From: Calamus simplicifolius
Lineage: Eukaryota > Streptophyta > Magnoliopsida > Arecales > Arecaceae
Length of the DNA: 64,000 bases
NCBI GenBank assembly: GCA_900491605.1
Contig: UESW01003882.1
Location: 658,255-722,254, forward strand
Reading direction: 5' to 3'
The notes under the pieces are model-generated. The model made no database searches and had not been told where the DNA came from. It saw nothing but the letters and a program-made list of their open reading frames with translations. Shown in pieces: positions 24,433-36,280 of the stretch (position 1 is the stretch's first letter; each line of letters starts with the position of its first letter). A program made the translations under genes and the position numbers.

Positions 24433-25323
24433 ACTAATATAATATAATATAATATAATATTTTAATATAATAACAATTATAATGTAAAATTATTACAATA
24501 TATTGTTTTACTATTATTTAAAAATATATTATAATATATTATTAAAAATATGATCATTATTATCTAATAGTATAATATCATATTATTGTGATATATATTA
24601 TAGTAATATTATAAAATTATGGCATTACATAATATAATGATATAATTTATATACTATATTATAATGTTTTACAATACTATTATATTATCTTATTATTATT
24701 TTTATATGATTAATGATTTTATTTTATTTATAATATTATTATATTATTAAATATTATTGTTTTTATGGTTTGAATTCTGAAACAACTCTTCAAACTTTAG
24801 CTGGTAGAGTTTTTAAAAAAATTCATCAAACACAGCATAATCAAAAGTATTATTTAGATTCCTAAAGTAAAAGGTATATTTCAAGACTCATTAAAACGCC
24901 TGTTAGAAGGACAGCCTCAATGTTACCTAGAACTTCTGATAGCAAGCAAGAAGAAAGCAGTAACGTACCGGTGATTTGGCCTTCTCTAAGCCAAATACGC
25001 AGCGTCCTTGGCCTCATGGATGGTGAAAAGTTCTGCAAGCGGGGATGGATTCAAGTTCAACTCTCCTAGCAGTATAAAACAGACTCTAGTGGAAGGTGGA
25101 CGGTTTTCCTTCTAAGCAAATAGATCATGATGGAAACCATGAAAGCGAACCTCTACATCAACATGAGAATGGTGTCCCACGTCAATTAGTTAATGTATTT
25201 TCCTTGAGGAGGCTGGAGGACTCTCTGTTCCTTGGCCTTCCTTGAGGCAATGTAGACGTACCGTTGCTTTCAAAGCAATTCTTCTTGAACATCTAAGTCA
25301 TGCGGTTCTTTTTACTCTTCGAC
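24433..25323. other. AT-repeat tract and unassigned spacer
   Basis: 24433-24780 is almost entirely A/T with ATAATATAAT repeats. From 24890 the sequence is GC-balanced with no reading frame of note and no recognised family. Confidence 0.4.
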
Positions 25324-26815
25324 TGTTTGGATGGGAGAGAATGGAAGGAAGAAAAAAAAAATCATAAATTGTTTTGTTTAGATAAAAGGTGAAAGAAAGA
25401 GGAAGGAAATGAAAATAATCGATTTTTTTTTTTTTCTTTCTTAGTAAGGGTCTGTTTGGATGGAAAGAAATGGAGGGGAGGAGTAAGGGTCTATTTAGAT
25501 GGAAGGGAATGAAGGGGGGAACGAAAGAGGACGATGAAAGAAAAGGGAAAAGGAAATAGGAGTAATCGGTCCCCTACTTTCATAGGGGTAAGCCGGGGGA
25601 GAGAAAAAAGTTTAAGTCATATTTTTTTAGAAGACCAAAATATCTTTTAATTTTCTATTCTTCATTCTTTTACTCCCACGTTTTATTCCCAGTGGTGCAA
25701 CTTGGGCTCATAAAACTTGGGTTTTCCTCAATCCTAACCCTAACCCTATTTGTAAAATGTCAACCCTAACCCTAACCCTATTTGTAAAACCTCAATCCTA
25801 ACCCTATATTTAAAAATCGAGTTCGGGTTGAAATTCGGGTTGATAAAGGAAAAAAATACTTTTTTCAAAGTAAATAAACACCGAATTATGGATCCCAGAA
25901 ACGGAAAAACAAAATTTCTTGCCGAACGCATAAGCTGGATTCGGGGCTTTAACATCGTATTAAAAAAAGTCTTATATGAAACAAAGAAGTGGAGGAGGTG
26001 CCATAAACAAAAAAGAGGAGGAGGCAGAAAGTAAAACGAAATGTGCGGATGGTCCGCCTTTATGTTTGTCCTTCTTTTCCTTGCCTGCGACCAACGGCCT
26101 TGCCTTCCTCGCTCTCAAGTTGGCTATCTCGTCCGACCCGACTGGCACCCTCAACGCTTCTAAAAACCTAGTGCCGATAAGCTACCCCCGTTCGGATAAC
26201 TCTCGGGTTTGGGTTATCTTGGGTTCGGGTTGCGGTCAACCCGAACCTGGGTCAATTACAAATCGGACAGTGTTAAACCTGGTCTTTCAGGCAAACATAA
26301 GTTCAAACACTGCTATAAATCGGATTCGGTGGGCTGGGTTCGGGTTGAACCCGGCCTAAGTTGTACCCTATTTATTTTCTATGCTGAAGGGATATAATTG
26401 TCACATTTTTTTTTTCTCTATCCAAACAAGATAATTGATATTACTCTTCCTTCTCGTTTCATCCTTTCCAAACAAGAGAACAAGAGCAACCATTCCTTCC
26501 CCTTCATTTCTCTTCCATCCCTTTCCTTCTTTTCACTCTCCCCTTCTATTCCCTTCAAAAATTCAAACAAAGCCTAGGGTAAATTTGTTAACCCTCAAAT
26601 CGAAGGTAAGCCAAAGAGAAAAAAAAAATGTTTAAATCATATTTTTTGGAAGACTAAAATATTTATTCATTTTTTATTCTTTATTCTTCTATTCTAACAG
26701 TTCATTCCCTATTCTAAAGGTATATAATTGTCAATATAATTCTTTCCCTTCTTTTCTTTCCTCTTTATCCAAACAAAATAATTGATATATTACCTTTCTT
26801 TCCTTTTCAAACAAA
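25324..26815. repeat. Cluster of nested MITE-like ends (GTTTGGATGG / CCAAACA)
   Basis: Left-type ends TGTTTGGATGG occur at 25324 and 25453 with a variant at 25492. Right-type ends containing CCAAACA or TCAAACA occur near 26421, 26468, 26561, 26767 and 26806. A block of about 100 bp at 25588-25690 recurs in direct orientation at 26606-26711. The middle holds CCTAAC-type repeats (25731-25806) and GGGTTCGGGTTG words (25810-25850, 26210-26350). This fits several related elements inserted into each other. Confidence 0.5.
25731..25806. repeat. Short CCCTAA-type repeat block
   Basis: Runs of AACCCT (two or three in a row) occur three times, separated by TATTTGTAAAA-like spacers. The unit is six bases, not the seven-base plant telomere unit, and the array is too short and regular in its spacers to be a telomere relic. 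Confidence 0.6.
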
Positions 26816-27455
26816 AAAAAGAAAAATAATCCTTCCATTTCTTTTCTTTCCTTTTTATTTCTTTTTCTCTTTCTTTCTCTCCGAATACAATCTTCGGAAT
26901 ACCCCCTCCTCCTCTTTTGCCGTCTTTTTTCTATTGATATCGAATGTCAGTCTATCCTTCTGGACCTTGTTAGAAGTAGCCTCAGCAGATGCCGATTTCT
27001 TGAGCGTAGCCCAACAACCTCAAAGGCTGGTTGGTCACCCACGCCGCGGCTACCTCTCCATTTTCTCTGGGCGACTTCCATCAAGTCTGCAGGTCCTCGC
27101 AACCTCAACAGCTCTAACCTGAAACACTTGGATCTACCAAACCTTGTCATAGCTAGAGAAATACAGGTAGACAAACAACATGACTCCACTGATGGTCAAA
27201 AAAAAAAAAAAAAAGAAGCTTGAAAAATCTTGAGTTCCAACCTGCTGAGCGCTGTCAATTTTGAAACAGTCGTTCATCAATGACATGTTAATGTTAGAAT
27301 TATTTTTATATTTGAGACCACAAATATAATATTAAATATATATGATCATCATTAAATAAATTAAAATTAATACATAGTTTTTGATTCTACCAACAGTTTG
27401 ATCTCATGGCCACCTGACTTGGGGGTCAAGTTTTAGTTTCCACCGTTGTAACATC
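26816..27455. other. Intergenic sequence, possible gene fragment
   Basis: 26934-27190 is GC-balanced, open in both strands for 60-80 codons, and ends in a run of about 20 A. This could be a processed-gene or exon relic, but I recognise no protein family. The rest is AT-rich. Confidence 0.3.
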
Positions 27456-27952
27456 TGTGATGCCCCTCCCAATAGTCCTCCCATATTTGAGGACAAGGCA
27501 CAAATTGGATCCCTTTTTGGGCTGTGGTGGCTCAGTTGGTGTGGACCTTGTCCGTCTTGCTTTCTTGTAACGAAATGGATCCGTGGGCCCGGATCGTTAT
27601 AATATGGTATCAGAGTCATGCACCATCGGAAGTGCAAGAGCTGCTACATCCATGAGGGATGGAAGCCACTCTTGAACCTGTGGGGGCCACCTCTAGAATC
27701 CTGCCTGGTGGTTGTGATCAATTGCCCATGGCGATGAGGACGTCGCCTCTATAAGGGGGGTAGATTGTGATGCCCCTTCTAATAGTCCCACGTTGGGAAA
27801 TTAGGAATTGGTTGAGTGGTTTATAACCGGTTAAGCAAGAAGGACAAGGCACAATTGGATCCCTTTTTGGGCTGTGGTGGTCCAAATTGGTGTGGATCTT
27901 GTCCGTCTTACTTTCTTGTAATGAAATGGGCTCGTGGGCCCGAGTCGTTATA
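27456..27952 (+). mobile_element. TRIM: miniature terminal-repeat retrotransposon
   Basis: Short LTRs 27456-27601 (146 bp) and 27766-27952 (187 bp) start TGTGATGCCCC and end TTATA. They are flanked by a perfect 5-bp duplication ACATC (27451-27455 and 27953-27957). The 164-bp interior opens with a near initiator-Met primer site TGGTATCAGAGT at 27605 and closes with the polypurine tract AAGGGGGG near 27753-27760. The 5' LTR lacks about 41 bp found in the 3' copy. There is no coding capacity; movement would need enzymes from a larger element. Confidence 0.9.
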
Positions 27953-27957
27953 ACATC

Positions 27958-28611
27958 TCAGTTACAAGAAGGGAAAAAAAATAAGGACTTTAAAAAGCCC
28001 TCCTCTTAGCTGGTGTCCCTGGTTCCCTAATGAGATGATTAGCATGGGCCACAAACGTGCTCCTAATCCACCTGAAGGAAATATAAAAAGAAAAGCCAGT
28101 ACCTGAGCCAACAAAATAATTGTAAAGAAATCTTGAGACTCTTGGAAGGTAAATCATTTAGATTTTTTCAAAGATCCAAAATATCCAGAGGACCTGATAT
28201 ATTGACCATAAGAAGCCTTTTTTTTTTTTTTCTCCTTATTCTACAATCTATTCAAAAATTTGGAAGATAGGGGGAAACTAATTAACCTCCCAACCACTCT
28301 CGGCTCCATTGGTGACTAACCATTTAATAGATATGATAAAAGTTAACGGCATTAGTTACCGTAGAAACCAAAACAATGAGACAAGTGCTATCCACATTCT
28401 TTTGCGAATTGCCTCTTGTAAGCAAAGATTTTAATTAAGCTAATTGATATTAGTCGTTTAAAAAAATGCAACACCGTTTTCTTGTTCCCAATCGGGTAAA
28501 CATTGGAGAGGAATGAAGAGACAGTAAAGAAATGATTTTTCTAGCGGTCTTTTGAAGCAAGGGCTAAAGGATAGAAAGCAAGCCAAGAAAGAGTAAGGGT
28601 TTGCATCAGCC
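27958..28611. other. Intergenic spacer, nothing recognised
   Basis: AT-leaning sequence with a poly-T run near 28219-28232. No reading frame or transposon ends were recognised. Confidence 0.5.
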
Positions 28612-28614
28612 TTA

Positions 28615-29230
28615 GGTAGTGTTTGATACAAAAAAAATGCTATCTTTGGATAAGTGTATAGAATAGAGTTTATTCAGGAGATAGCTAAGGAAATAACCCT
28701 CAAGAGATAGCTAAGGGTATTCCTTCATTCTTTAGGTAGTGTTTGAAATAGGGGATAAGAGGGGATATCCAGAGGATATCCCCTCTTATTCCCAAAAGCC
28801 ATAACTATAAGGGATAGCAGGGAATAAAGTTAACCAAAGGGATAATCCATGGTTAACCATGGTTAACCATGGGATATCCCCTCAATTTATTCCCTAGAGA
28901 ATGTAGGAATAGCTGGTTATCCCTCCAAATAAGAGTAAAAAAAGGTTATCCCATGGATTTACCTTTTTGCATTTGATATGATCAATGGGATAGCCAAGGG
29001 ATATCCCTAGGGATAGCCAGGGGATAAATTCTATCCCGTACACTTATCCATGGATAACATTTTTCCTATCAAACACTACCTTAGAGAATAAGTTCAGGGA
29101 ATAACTCATGGTTAAATATGGGTTATAGCCTTTGGTTAACTTTTTTTCGACTTATCCTTCGTAGTTATGGCTTTTGGGAACAAGAGGAGATATTCAGGAT
29201 ATCCCCTTATTCTCTATTTTAAACACTATC
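28615..29230. mobile_element. Tourist-like MITE (copy A), split by copy B
   Basis: It begins GGTAGTGTTTGATA and ends TTTTAAACACTATC, flanked by TTA at 28612-28614 and 29231-29233. This is the 3-bp target of PIF/Harbinger-type elements. Copy B (28735-29080) sits inside it; without B the element is about 270 bp, equal to copy C. Confidence 0.85.
28735..29080. mobile_element. Tourist-like MITE (copy B), nested in copy A
   Basis: 346 bp with inverted ends GGTAGTGTTTGAAATA and CCTATCAAACACTACC, flanked by TTA at 28732-28734 and 29081-29083. The inside is rich in GGATATCC, TTAACCATGG and GGGATA words, giving strong hairpin potential. It is the least diverged copy and must have inserted after A. 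Confidence 0.9.
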
Positions 29231-29233
29231 TTA

Positions 29234-29504
29234 GGTAGTCTTTGAAATAAGAGATATCCTTTCTTATCCCCAAAAGTTATAACTATAAAGGATAACTCTG
29301 AAAAAGTTTAATCAGAGGGGATAACCTATATTTAACTATAGGTTATCCCCTGAACTTATTCCTTAGGGATCCAGAAATAACTAGAGCTATCTCTTGATGG
29401 CAAAGTTGTTATTTAAAAAATGTAATTATCCCTTCAGCTATCATATGATAAATGCTATCATATACATTTATTCAAAAATAACTTTTTAAAAACAAAACAC
29501 TACC
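29234..29504. mobile_element. Tourist-like MITE (copy C), abutting copy A
   Basis: 271 bp, begins GGTAGTCTTTGAAATA and ends AACAAAACACTACC, flanked by TTA at 29231-29233 (shared with copy A) and 29505-29507. The inside matches copy A and copy D. Confidence 0.87.
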
Positions 29505-29507
29505 TTA

Positions 29508-30283
29508 AGAAATAGTGACAGCAATAGTCTTACTCTGAGATCCAAAAGCCTGAACATCGGGAAACGAGTATTCATAGGCGCAGTGCTTGACAGCAAAGAA
29601 AGTCCTTTATAAACCCAAATTCTACCCCTTGAACCCTAAAGGCAGCCCGTTCAGCCTCCGTTCCTGAAATGAGAGCCAAAGTTAAGAACTAAAAAGAAAA
29701 TATACGCATACATTCTCATCAACTCTGGTCCTCCAACTTCATCCCTAGGCTCGGCAGCTATTCGGTGCATTAACTAACAAACATATTTAATCTGTTATTT
29801 ATACAATGTATAATTGATGTTATCCCAATAATAAATCTAGCATTCATTACATTTTTGCCTTATTTTATCATAACTGGGAGCGACACAATAGAGCTTAGTG
29901 GATAAAATTAGTTTCAAAAGTGTCCTTAGGTTGCAAGGAAAAGATAATTTATATTTATTATAAATAATAAAGCAGAATTCTAATGTAACATCATTCAATC
30001 ACTTAGCATTTTTTTTTCAATACATGCCAAATTTAAATTGTGCAAGCTGTTTTGGGCATGTAATATTTGCTCATATATTGAGGCTTACCTATAATATGTG
30101 CATGAATAAATACGAGATAATATTTTAAAGATAACATGGTCTATTTTATTTAATTTTAAAGATAACCCTCAATAGCTCTTCCACTGTAATCTTCTCTGCT
30201 CTTAACCCTTAACCTTCAATAGGTTTGACTTGGTACTCATACTCGATCCTTTTGTTAATGAGATGGGTCGGAATCAAAGTGGA
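29508..30283. other. Intergenic spacer before the first LINE
   Basis: AT-rich sequence with no coding frame or transposon ends recognised. The 3' end of the minus-strand LINE begins at about 30284. Confidence 0.5.
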
Positions 30284-30307
30284 TTTTTTTAAAGTACAAA
30301 CGGATGA

Positions 30308-33300
30308 TCACATTGATCTAGTACGAGTCAGCCTCGATAGATCAGAGAACAAGATCTGTTTAAGTACAAAAGGGCAGGGGTCACCTTGCTTCCAAATCCA
30401 AACTCCAGAATGATAAGCCACCGAAGCCGCAATCCAGTCAGCCATAGAGTTGGCTTTCCAGTAAACATGACGGATCTGGATTCTGTGAGCTTCCCGAAGG
30501 ATGGACCGGATGTTGTGAAGCAAAAGGTTAATTGAAACATAGTCGCCACAGTCTTGCCAAAGCCATTGGATAACAGCAAGAGAATCCCCCTCGATGAGGA
30601 GATCATGAGCACAAAGGATCCAAGTGGCGTAAGAGATGCATGCCCAAGCTGCATAAAGCTGGCTAGCAGAACGGAACAGCCTAAAAGGCCAAAGCCTCCA
30701 GCAGCCAGCATAGCTTTGTTGATCCCACAAATTATAAATGCTGAGCCAACAAGTCTACCCCGAACACTATCATCGAAGTTAATTTTAACAAACCCTGAGG
30801 GTGGAGGCTCCCAAGAGATGAAAATCGTATTTCGGTCGCTACCGAAGCAGCAAAGGAGCCCCAGTGGCCAGGACTATCAAAATATGTAGCAGAGCGATGG
30901 AGTGTGTATTTAGTAGATAAGAAGATAGCTTTTCTTGCTATCCTGTACAGAAATACAAGCTGCCGAATCAGCAAAAGAGCCCCAGTGGGCAGGACTATCA
31001 AAATCAGTAGCAGAGCGATGGAGTGTGTATTCAGTAGATAAGGAGATAGCTTTCCTTACTATTCTGTGCAGAGATACAATATCTTCAGTGAAAATAAGCA
31101 AGTTTCGCGATATTCAGACCTGATATGCTGTGTGGCCCAGGTGGCGGCATGCTGCTAGATACCCCTCCTAATGTCACACAGGAGAGCAAATCGCCGAAAA
31201 ACAGTACGATCCTTCCCAAGGTGGTAGCCAATAATTTGTCAAATTTGTCTAACTCTAGGGCAGGTAAAAAAGGTGTAATCAGTAGTCTCCTCTTGTCTGC
31301 ACACTGGGCAAGTAGGCTGGATGGACAGCCCCCTTCCAGAGAGCACGGAATAGGTGGGAAGGCAATCCTAAGCAAGCTTCCAAATAAGAGCTAAATCCTA
31401 GGATGGATGGAAAGCCGCCAAATCCATGCCACATCCATCATATGCTGAGCCTGTGGCCTATAAATCTTCATAAGGTCCCTGGTAGGAGCACTGGAGAGAC
31501 AAGATCTCTTCCATAATCTAGTATCAGCTATGTGTCTCGAAATGAGTGAAATAGAGAGAATTCGATGAGCAAGCTCGTCACTAAAGAAATTGGACACCGT
31601 GGGTAGGTGCCAGGAGGAGTGATTCTGGGAGATCAAATCACTGACTCTCATGCTACTAGGATCATTAGTACTGATAAAAGTAGGCCAGAGAGAAAGGGAA
31701 AGATCAGAGCATGATGGCAAACCTTCTTCCAAAAGAAAGAATATCCCCAAGAAGACTGAAAATCCATAGGAGTCTAATCACCATATCTGGCTCGCATAAA
31801 GGAGCTCTAGAAAGAATGCAGATCAAGAAGGAACTGTATGGCATGCCTTGCAATCAGAGCCTCTCTCCTCACGGTCAGCGACTGGATGCCAAGGCCACCC
31901 TCTGAAATCGGCAAGCATACAGTATCCCATGCCAGCAAATGAACACCGTGCCCATCCTGTTTGAAGGCCCAGAGGAAGTTCCTGAAGCTTCTCTCTATCC
32001 TCCTCAAGCAAGTCATCGGGACTGTAGCATTGGAAAGGAGATAAAGAGGTAGAGAGGTGAGGACCGTGCGTAAAATGGTAACCCTTGCAATCATGGATAG
32101 CCCAAAGACCTACGTCCATCAAGACTGTCCCAAACCCGATGCTCTAGGTCAATATAATCACTGTATCTAGGTTGTCTTCCCTTGATAGGGATCCCCAGGT
32201 AAAATAGCCAATCAGTCTATTTAGCAATGCCCAAGGTTCGGATGATGGTCGCTCTACTAGCATCAGTAATCCTCGGGCTAAAGCATATAGTGGATTTCTG
32301 AAGATTAATCTTCTGACCAGAGGCCTGACAGTAGTGCTGAATAATGGATGCAAAGGTGATCGCATTATGAACAATAGCCTTCCCCAACAAAATACAGTCA
32401 TCAGAAAACAGAAGATGAGAGACTATAGGGCCTTGGGTGCCCGCAGTGAAAGGAGCAATATGTAAGTCATACTGTGCCTGAGAGAGCGCACGAGAAAGGT
32501 CATCGGAAGCAAGGATAAATAGGAAAGGGGATAGAGGGCATCCTTGATGCAGTCCCACAGCAGAGCGAAAGAAGTCCATCTGGCTACATTAATGAGAAGA
32601 GAGAATGACGGCCTATGAATGCATGCCTTGATCCAATCTATAAAGAGACCATCAAACCTAAATTCATGAAGGGTTCGGTACAGAAATGCCCAACTTAATT
32701 TATCATAAGCTTGCTCCATGTCAACTTTACTGCCATATGGCACTGTCGGCGAGAGGATCTCTGAAGATCATGCATAATTCCTGGACTATAAGGACATTAT
32801 CAGTAATGCATCGACCTCTAATAAAAGCACCATGTTCTGAAGAAATAAGGCTAGGAATCACGTTCTACATGCGAATGACTAGGATATGTGCACAAACCTT
32901 GTACAAGGTAGTACAAAGGCTAATGGGGCGATAGTATAGAGGAGTGGAAGCATCAGAGCATTTCGGCACAAGAGTGATGAATGTCTGATTCCAATCAGCA
33001 GGAATAGATTTGCATTGAAAAATAAGCTGGATAGCCTACAGAACATCCTGGTCGACAATATTCCAATAGTAGCACAAGAAAAAGGGCAGAAAGCCATTAG
33101 GCCTAGGGGCCTGCCTTATCAGGCCCAAGATCCCATAAAACCTTCTGAATCTCATCTGCAGTGATCGACCTATAAGAAGACCATTCTCATTTGCAGAGAA
33201 CTTCTTAGAGCCCAGAATTGGATGGACAGAAAATCCATTACCAGTATGCTTCGACCATCTAGACTGATAGAAATGAAAGAGCTGATCCCTAATGACCTGA

Positions 33301-34480
33301 ATATCCTTATGATAATGCCCCTCTTCATCAGCAAGGCGTCGAATCCTATTCGTTGTGCATTGCTTCAGGATGGCCTGGTGAAAAAATCTAGTATTGCGGT
33401 CCTCCTCTCTAATCCACTGTATTCGAGACCTCTATTTCCAGAAAGTTTTCTGCTGTAGAAGAAGAGAGTGGTGAAGAGCCAATTTAGCTTGGAGGGATGT
33501 GAGGTCAGACTAAGGGAAGCAGCCTTCCTGGTCTTCAATGGGCTGGAGGGTAACAATGTCAGCTTCCACCTGCTCTACTTTCCTCACAATGTTCCCAACC
33601 TTCAGTCTGTTTCATCTAAAATGTCTACATCTTGCTAGCTGAAGACGTATGGATAACCTGTAAGTAGCACTGCCTCTCACTAGTAACCGCCAAACCTGAG
33701 TGAGAATGGTCTTGGCAAAGAAGGTATAGGAAGTCCAGAACTGCTCAAATCAAAATTGTTTTAGCTGCTGAGCCTCTGTCTTAATAGATATCAGAATGGG
33801 ACAATGATAAAAGGCAATCCTCGGAAGGTGAGTAATAGTGGCAACGGGATAAAGCCGAATCCATTGGGCCATGGCCATAGCCCTATTCAGCCTCTCCCAA
33901 ACTCTAGTAGACCCCTAGCGATTATTACACCAGATGAATTGGGGACTTGAGAACCCCAGATCCAACAAACCAGCATTAGAGATAAAGGTCCTAAACTCTG
34001 AAATGTTTGCAGAACTAGCTCGCTGCCTACCCCCTTTCTTTCCATTAGCCCTGACTATACAGTTAAAATCCCCTATAACAAGGGAAGGATATCCCTAATC
34101 AAGAAGAGCTAAAATCTCAGCCCATAGGACATGCCTCTCATGAAAGTCCGTGCTGGCATAAATACTCGAGAGGAGCCAAGGGTTGGATGACACCTCAGGA
34201 TAACAGAGCAACCTGCTGGTTACATTGGTGAAAGGCATCCACTTGAGTAGTGGAGTTGCACCAAAGAGCCAAGATACCTCCTGATAACCCTATAGACTCC
34301 ACAGCATAGGGTGACCAAGATATGGAGACAAATCTCCTGAATTGGGCTAGGCTGTTTCTCGATAATCGGGTTTTCAGAAGTACACATATATCAAAACTAT
34401 GTAGCTGCATAAGTCTCCCAAAGGAGGAGTGAAACAAAGGTTTCTGGGCTCCTCTGACATTCCAAATAAGAAGCTTCATT
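30308..34480 (-). pseudogene. LINE copy 1 ORF2: endonuclease, reverse transcriptase, RNase H (broken)
   Basis: The endonuclease begins with the MKLLIWN motif at 34480 and is open to about 34195, then broken. RT fragments cover 33150-31800; the active site at 32397-32408 reads FSDD where FADD is usual. A zinc-binding RT-associated segment follows (31905-31391). The RNase H domain (30730-30308) has its aspartate and glutamate motifs partly visible in two frames. A 121-bp tandem duplication lies at 30842-31083, between the last two domains. The product would nick the target and copy the LINE RNA, but this copy cannot make it. Confidence 0.88.
30842..31083. repeat. 121-bp tandem duplication inside LINE copy 1
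   Basis: 30842-30962 and 30963-31083 are about 90% alike (both contain GAGCCCCAGTGG and GCAGAGCGATGGAGTGTGTAT). LINE copy 2 has only one copy of this segment (near 36820-36950), so the duplication arose within copy 1. Confidence 0.85.
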
Positions 34481-34482
34481 TG

Positions 34483-36137
34483 GTAGTGGAGGGGGGGGGG
34501 GGGGGGGGTTGGGACCCAACCTGGTCCTCTAGGCATGTCATCAACATAAGACCTGCCATCAACTGATTGTCCATTGTTGTCAATCAGTTGGGTAGCCTCC
34601 ATCACTTCGTCGGTCTCTAAGTCCCGAGAGGGCAAAGCCGTGATCCGGGTATCCTTACCCTGCCCCAAAATGGCTTCCTTGAGACGAGAGACAACCAAGT
34701 CATGGCAATATCCCTCCGTCTGAATCGGCTCAGAAGCTGCATCCTTGTCCCGAGCAAGGGTCACACCCTTGTAGCCAGTAGATGTGGAGCTCTTGCCAAC
34801 CAGAGCAACAGGGCCCCAGGGTGAGTCCGTAGGTGCTAAAGAGGTGACATTGGCCTGTGTTAGTTTGGAGACAGAAGAGATAGCTTTCCCTTTTCCTTTT
34901 CCATTTTTGGATACAACTCGCTGAGTTGTAAGCTCCGCCGGCCTGGCCCTCTTCGATGGACCAGGGCAGGCATCCATTTGGACCTTAGGGTGCCCGGCCC
35001 ATTTATCTAATCCAAGTAGAGTAAAAGGGTTCAATGATACCATATTAGAATTCAGAACTAAATGTGACCCTGAGCTCTCTGTTGGTGTCTCAGTCAGACC
35101 GGCACGCCCTAACTCCCTCGGCATGCAGCCTTCACTTGGCATCCGATCCAGTCCAGAGGTAGGGGAAACCATCGTCTTGCCAGGCTTCTGAGGATGTCTT
35201 CGAGCAACCTTAGACGACGCTTGCCAGCCATCCGCCATGTTCGACCGAGAAGCAGCTTCAGCACGGTTCGCCGTAGCCTGAGGCTTCCTCCTCAGCTCAG
35301 GTTCAAGGGCAGGGGAGGGCCTACGCTGCCTGATTGAAACCATCCATGGCCCAAACTTGGGTCCAACCGAGGAAGGGTCGGAATCCAGCATGGGCGAATA
35401 GGGATCGGAGAAATGCAACGAACCACAGTTGTCGCAAATTTCTTCTAGATGCTCATAGGAATACTGTTGCTAGAAAGGTGATCATCTTCCTCAAACTCTG
35501 ACTCCCGGAGCGGTCTGCTGAGATCAATTCGCACACAAGCTCTAGCAAATCCATCCCTGCTCTTCTCCTTGGTTGAGGAATCGGAGAAGACAAATTGTCC
35601 AGCCGGTGACAAGATTGATCACAAGATCTCATCTGCCCAAAACTCCAGTGGCAGGTGAGGCAATCGAACCCATAGAAGGGCAGATGCAACATAGTTCATC
35701 GCCTGAATGAATTCAGGACTCCATTCCTCTATGGCAATCGGTTGCCCATTGGCAACCCATGGTCTTTCCAGAGCCATCGCCTTGGCATTGAGATCAGAGA
35801 AACAAAATATATAGCACCTGTGAGCTAGGTAGACTACTTCCACCTGGCTCGAGACTGCACCTCGCCGAAACTCCTGAATGATCACATCCGGTGGTACCCA
35901 ACGATTAATGCTTCTCGCGAGGATTGCATTCTTCTCTCAGCTGCTAGCTTTCTCTTCCAAGGCTTCTGAGGGAACTTGGACTATTTCAGGGAATCAAAGC
36001 TTCAGATCTGCCACTTTTGTCGAAGACGAGGAGACAGCAGATCTGACGAACTGGCTGTCCGTAGTTCGTCTCCCAACCGTATGTCCTCCCTTAGCACCAT
36101 CAGCAGCACCAAGGAAAGGAGGGACAGCTTGTGTCAT
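34483..36137 (-). pseudogene. LINE copy 1 ORF1 (DUF4283-type RNA-binding protein), broken
   Basis: A likely start ATG is at 36137-36135. The N-terminal part is broken by stops; the DUF4283-like core is open at 35885-35619. The C-terminal low-complexity region is open from 35418. At 34491-34508 there is a run of 18 G (C on the coding strand). At its present length, ORF1 reads straight into the endonuclease frame as one 407-codon frame. Copy 2 keeps separate frames, so the fusion probably reflects slippage in this run. Confidence 0.75.
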
Positions 36138-36280
36138 AATCCAAAGAAGTTCACCCGAAAAAAGCGACGTTGATCATCGAAGATCAAGAAGAAAGCAATG
36201 TGGCACTACTCTTAAAGCACTGGTTCGAACGAGGATAACATCATTGGGCTTTTTTTTTTTTTTTTGTTACAAACGGGCGA

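Larger units (their letters stand above)
30284..36245 (-). mobile_element. L1-type plant LINE (copy 1), decayed
   Basis: Read on the minus strand: ORF1 with a DUF4283-like domain (36137 to ~34500), endonuclease (34480 to ~33600), reverse transcriptase (~33150-31900), zinc-binding RT-associated region (~31900-31390) and RNase H (~30730-30308). Its 3' end lies at a short T run (30284-30290). The sequence just inside is homologous to the 3' end of copy 2 (ACAAACGG-ATGATCA words). Many stops and shifts are present. No clear target duplication was found. Confidence 0.9.

Noticed and set aside
25731..25806. Interstitial telomere
   Set aside because: Six-base units in runs of two or three with regular spacers inside a MITE cluster; not a telomere array.
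34195..35418. 407-codon minus-strand frame as a possible host gene
   Set aside because: It joins LINE ORF1 and the start of the endonuclease, through a homopolymer run.
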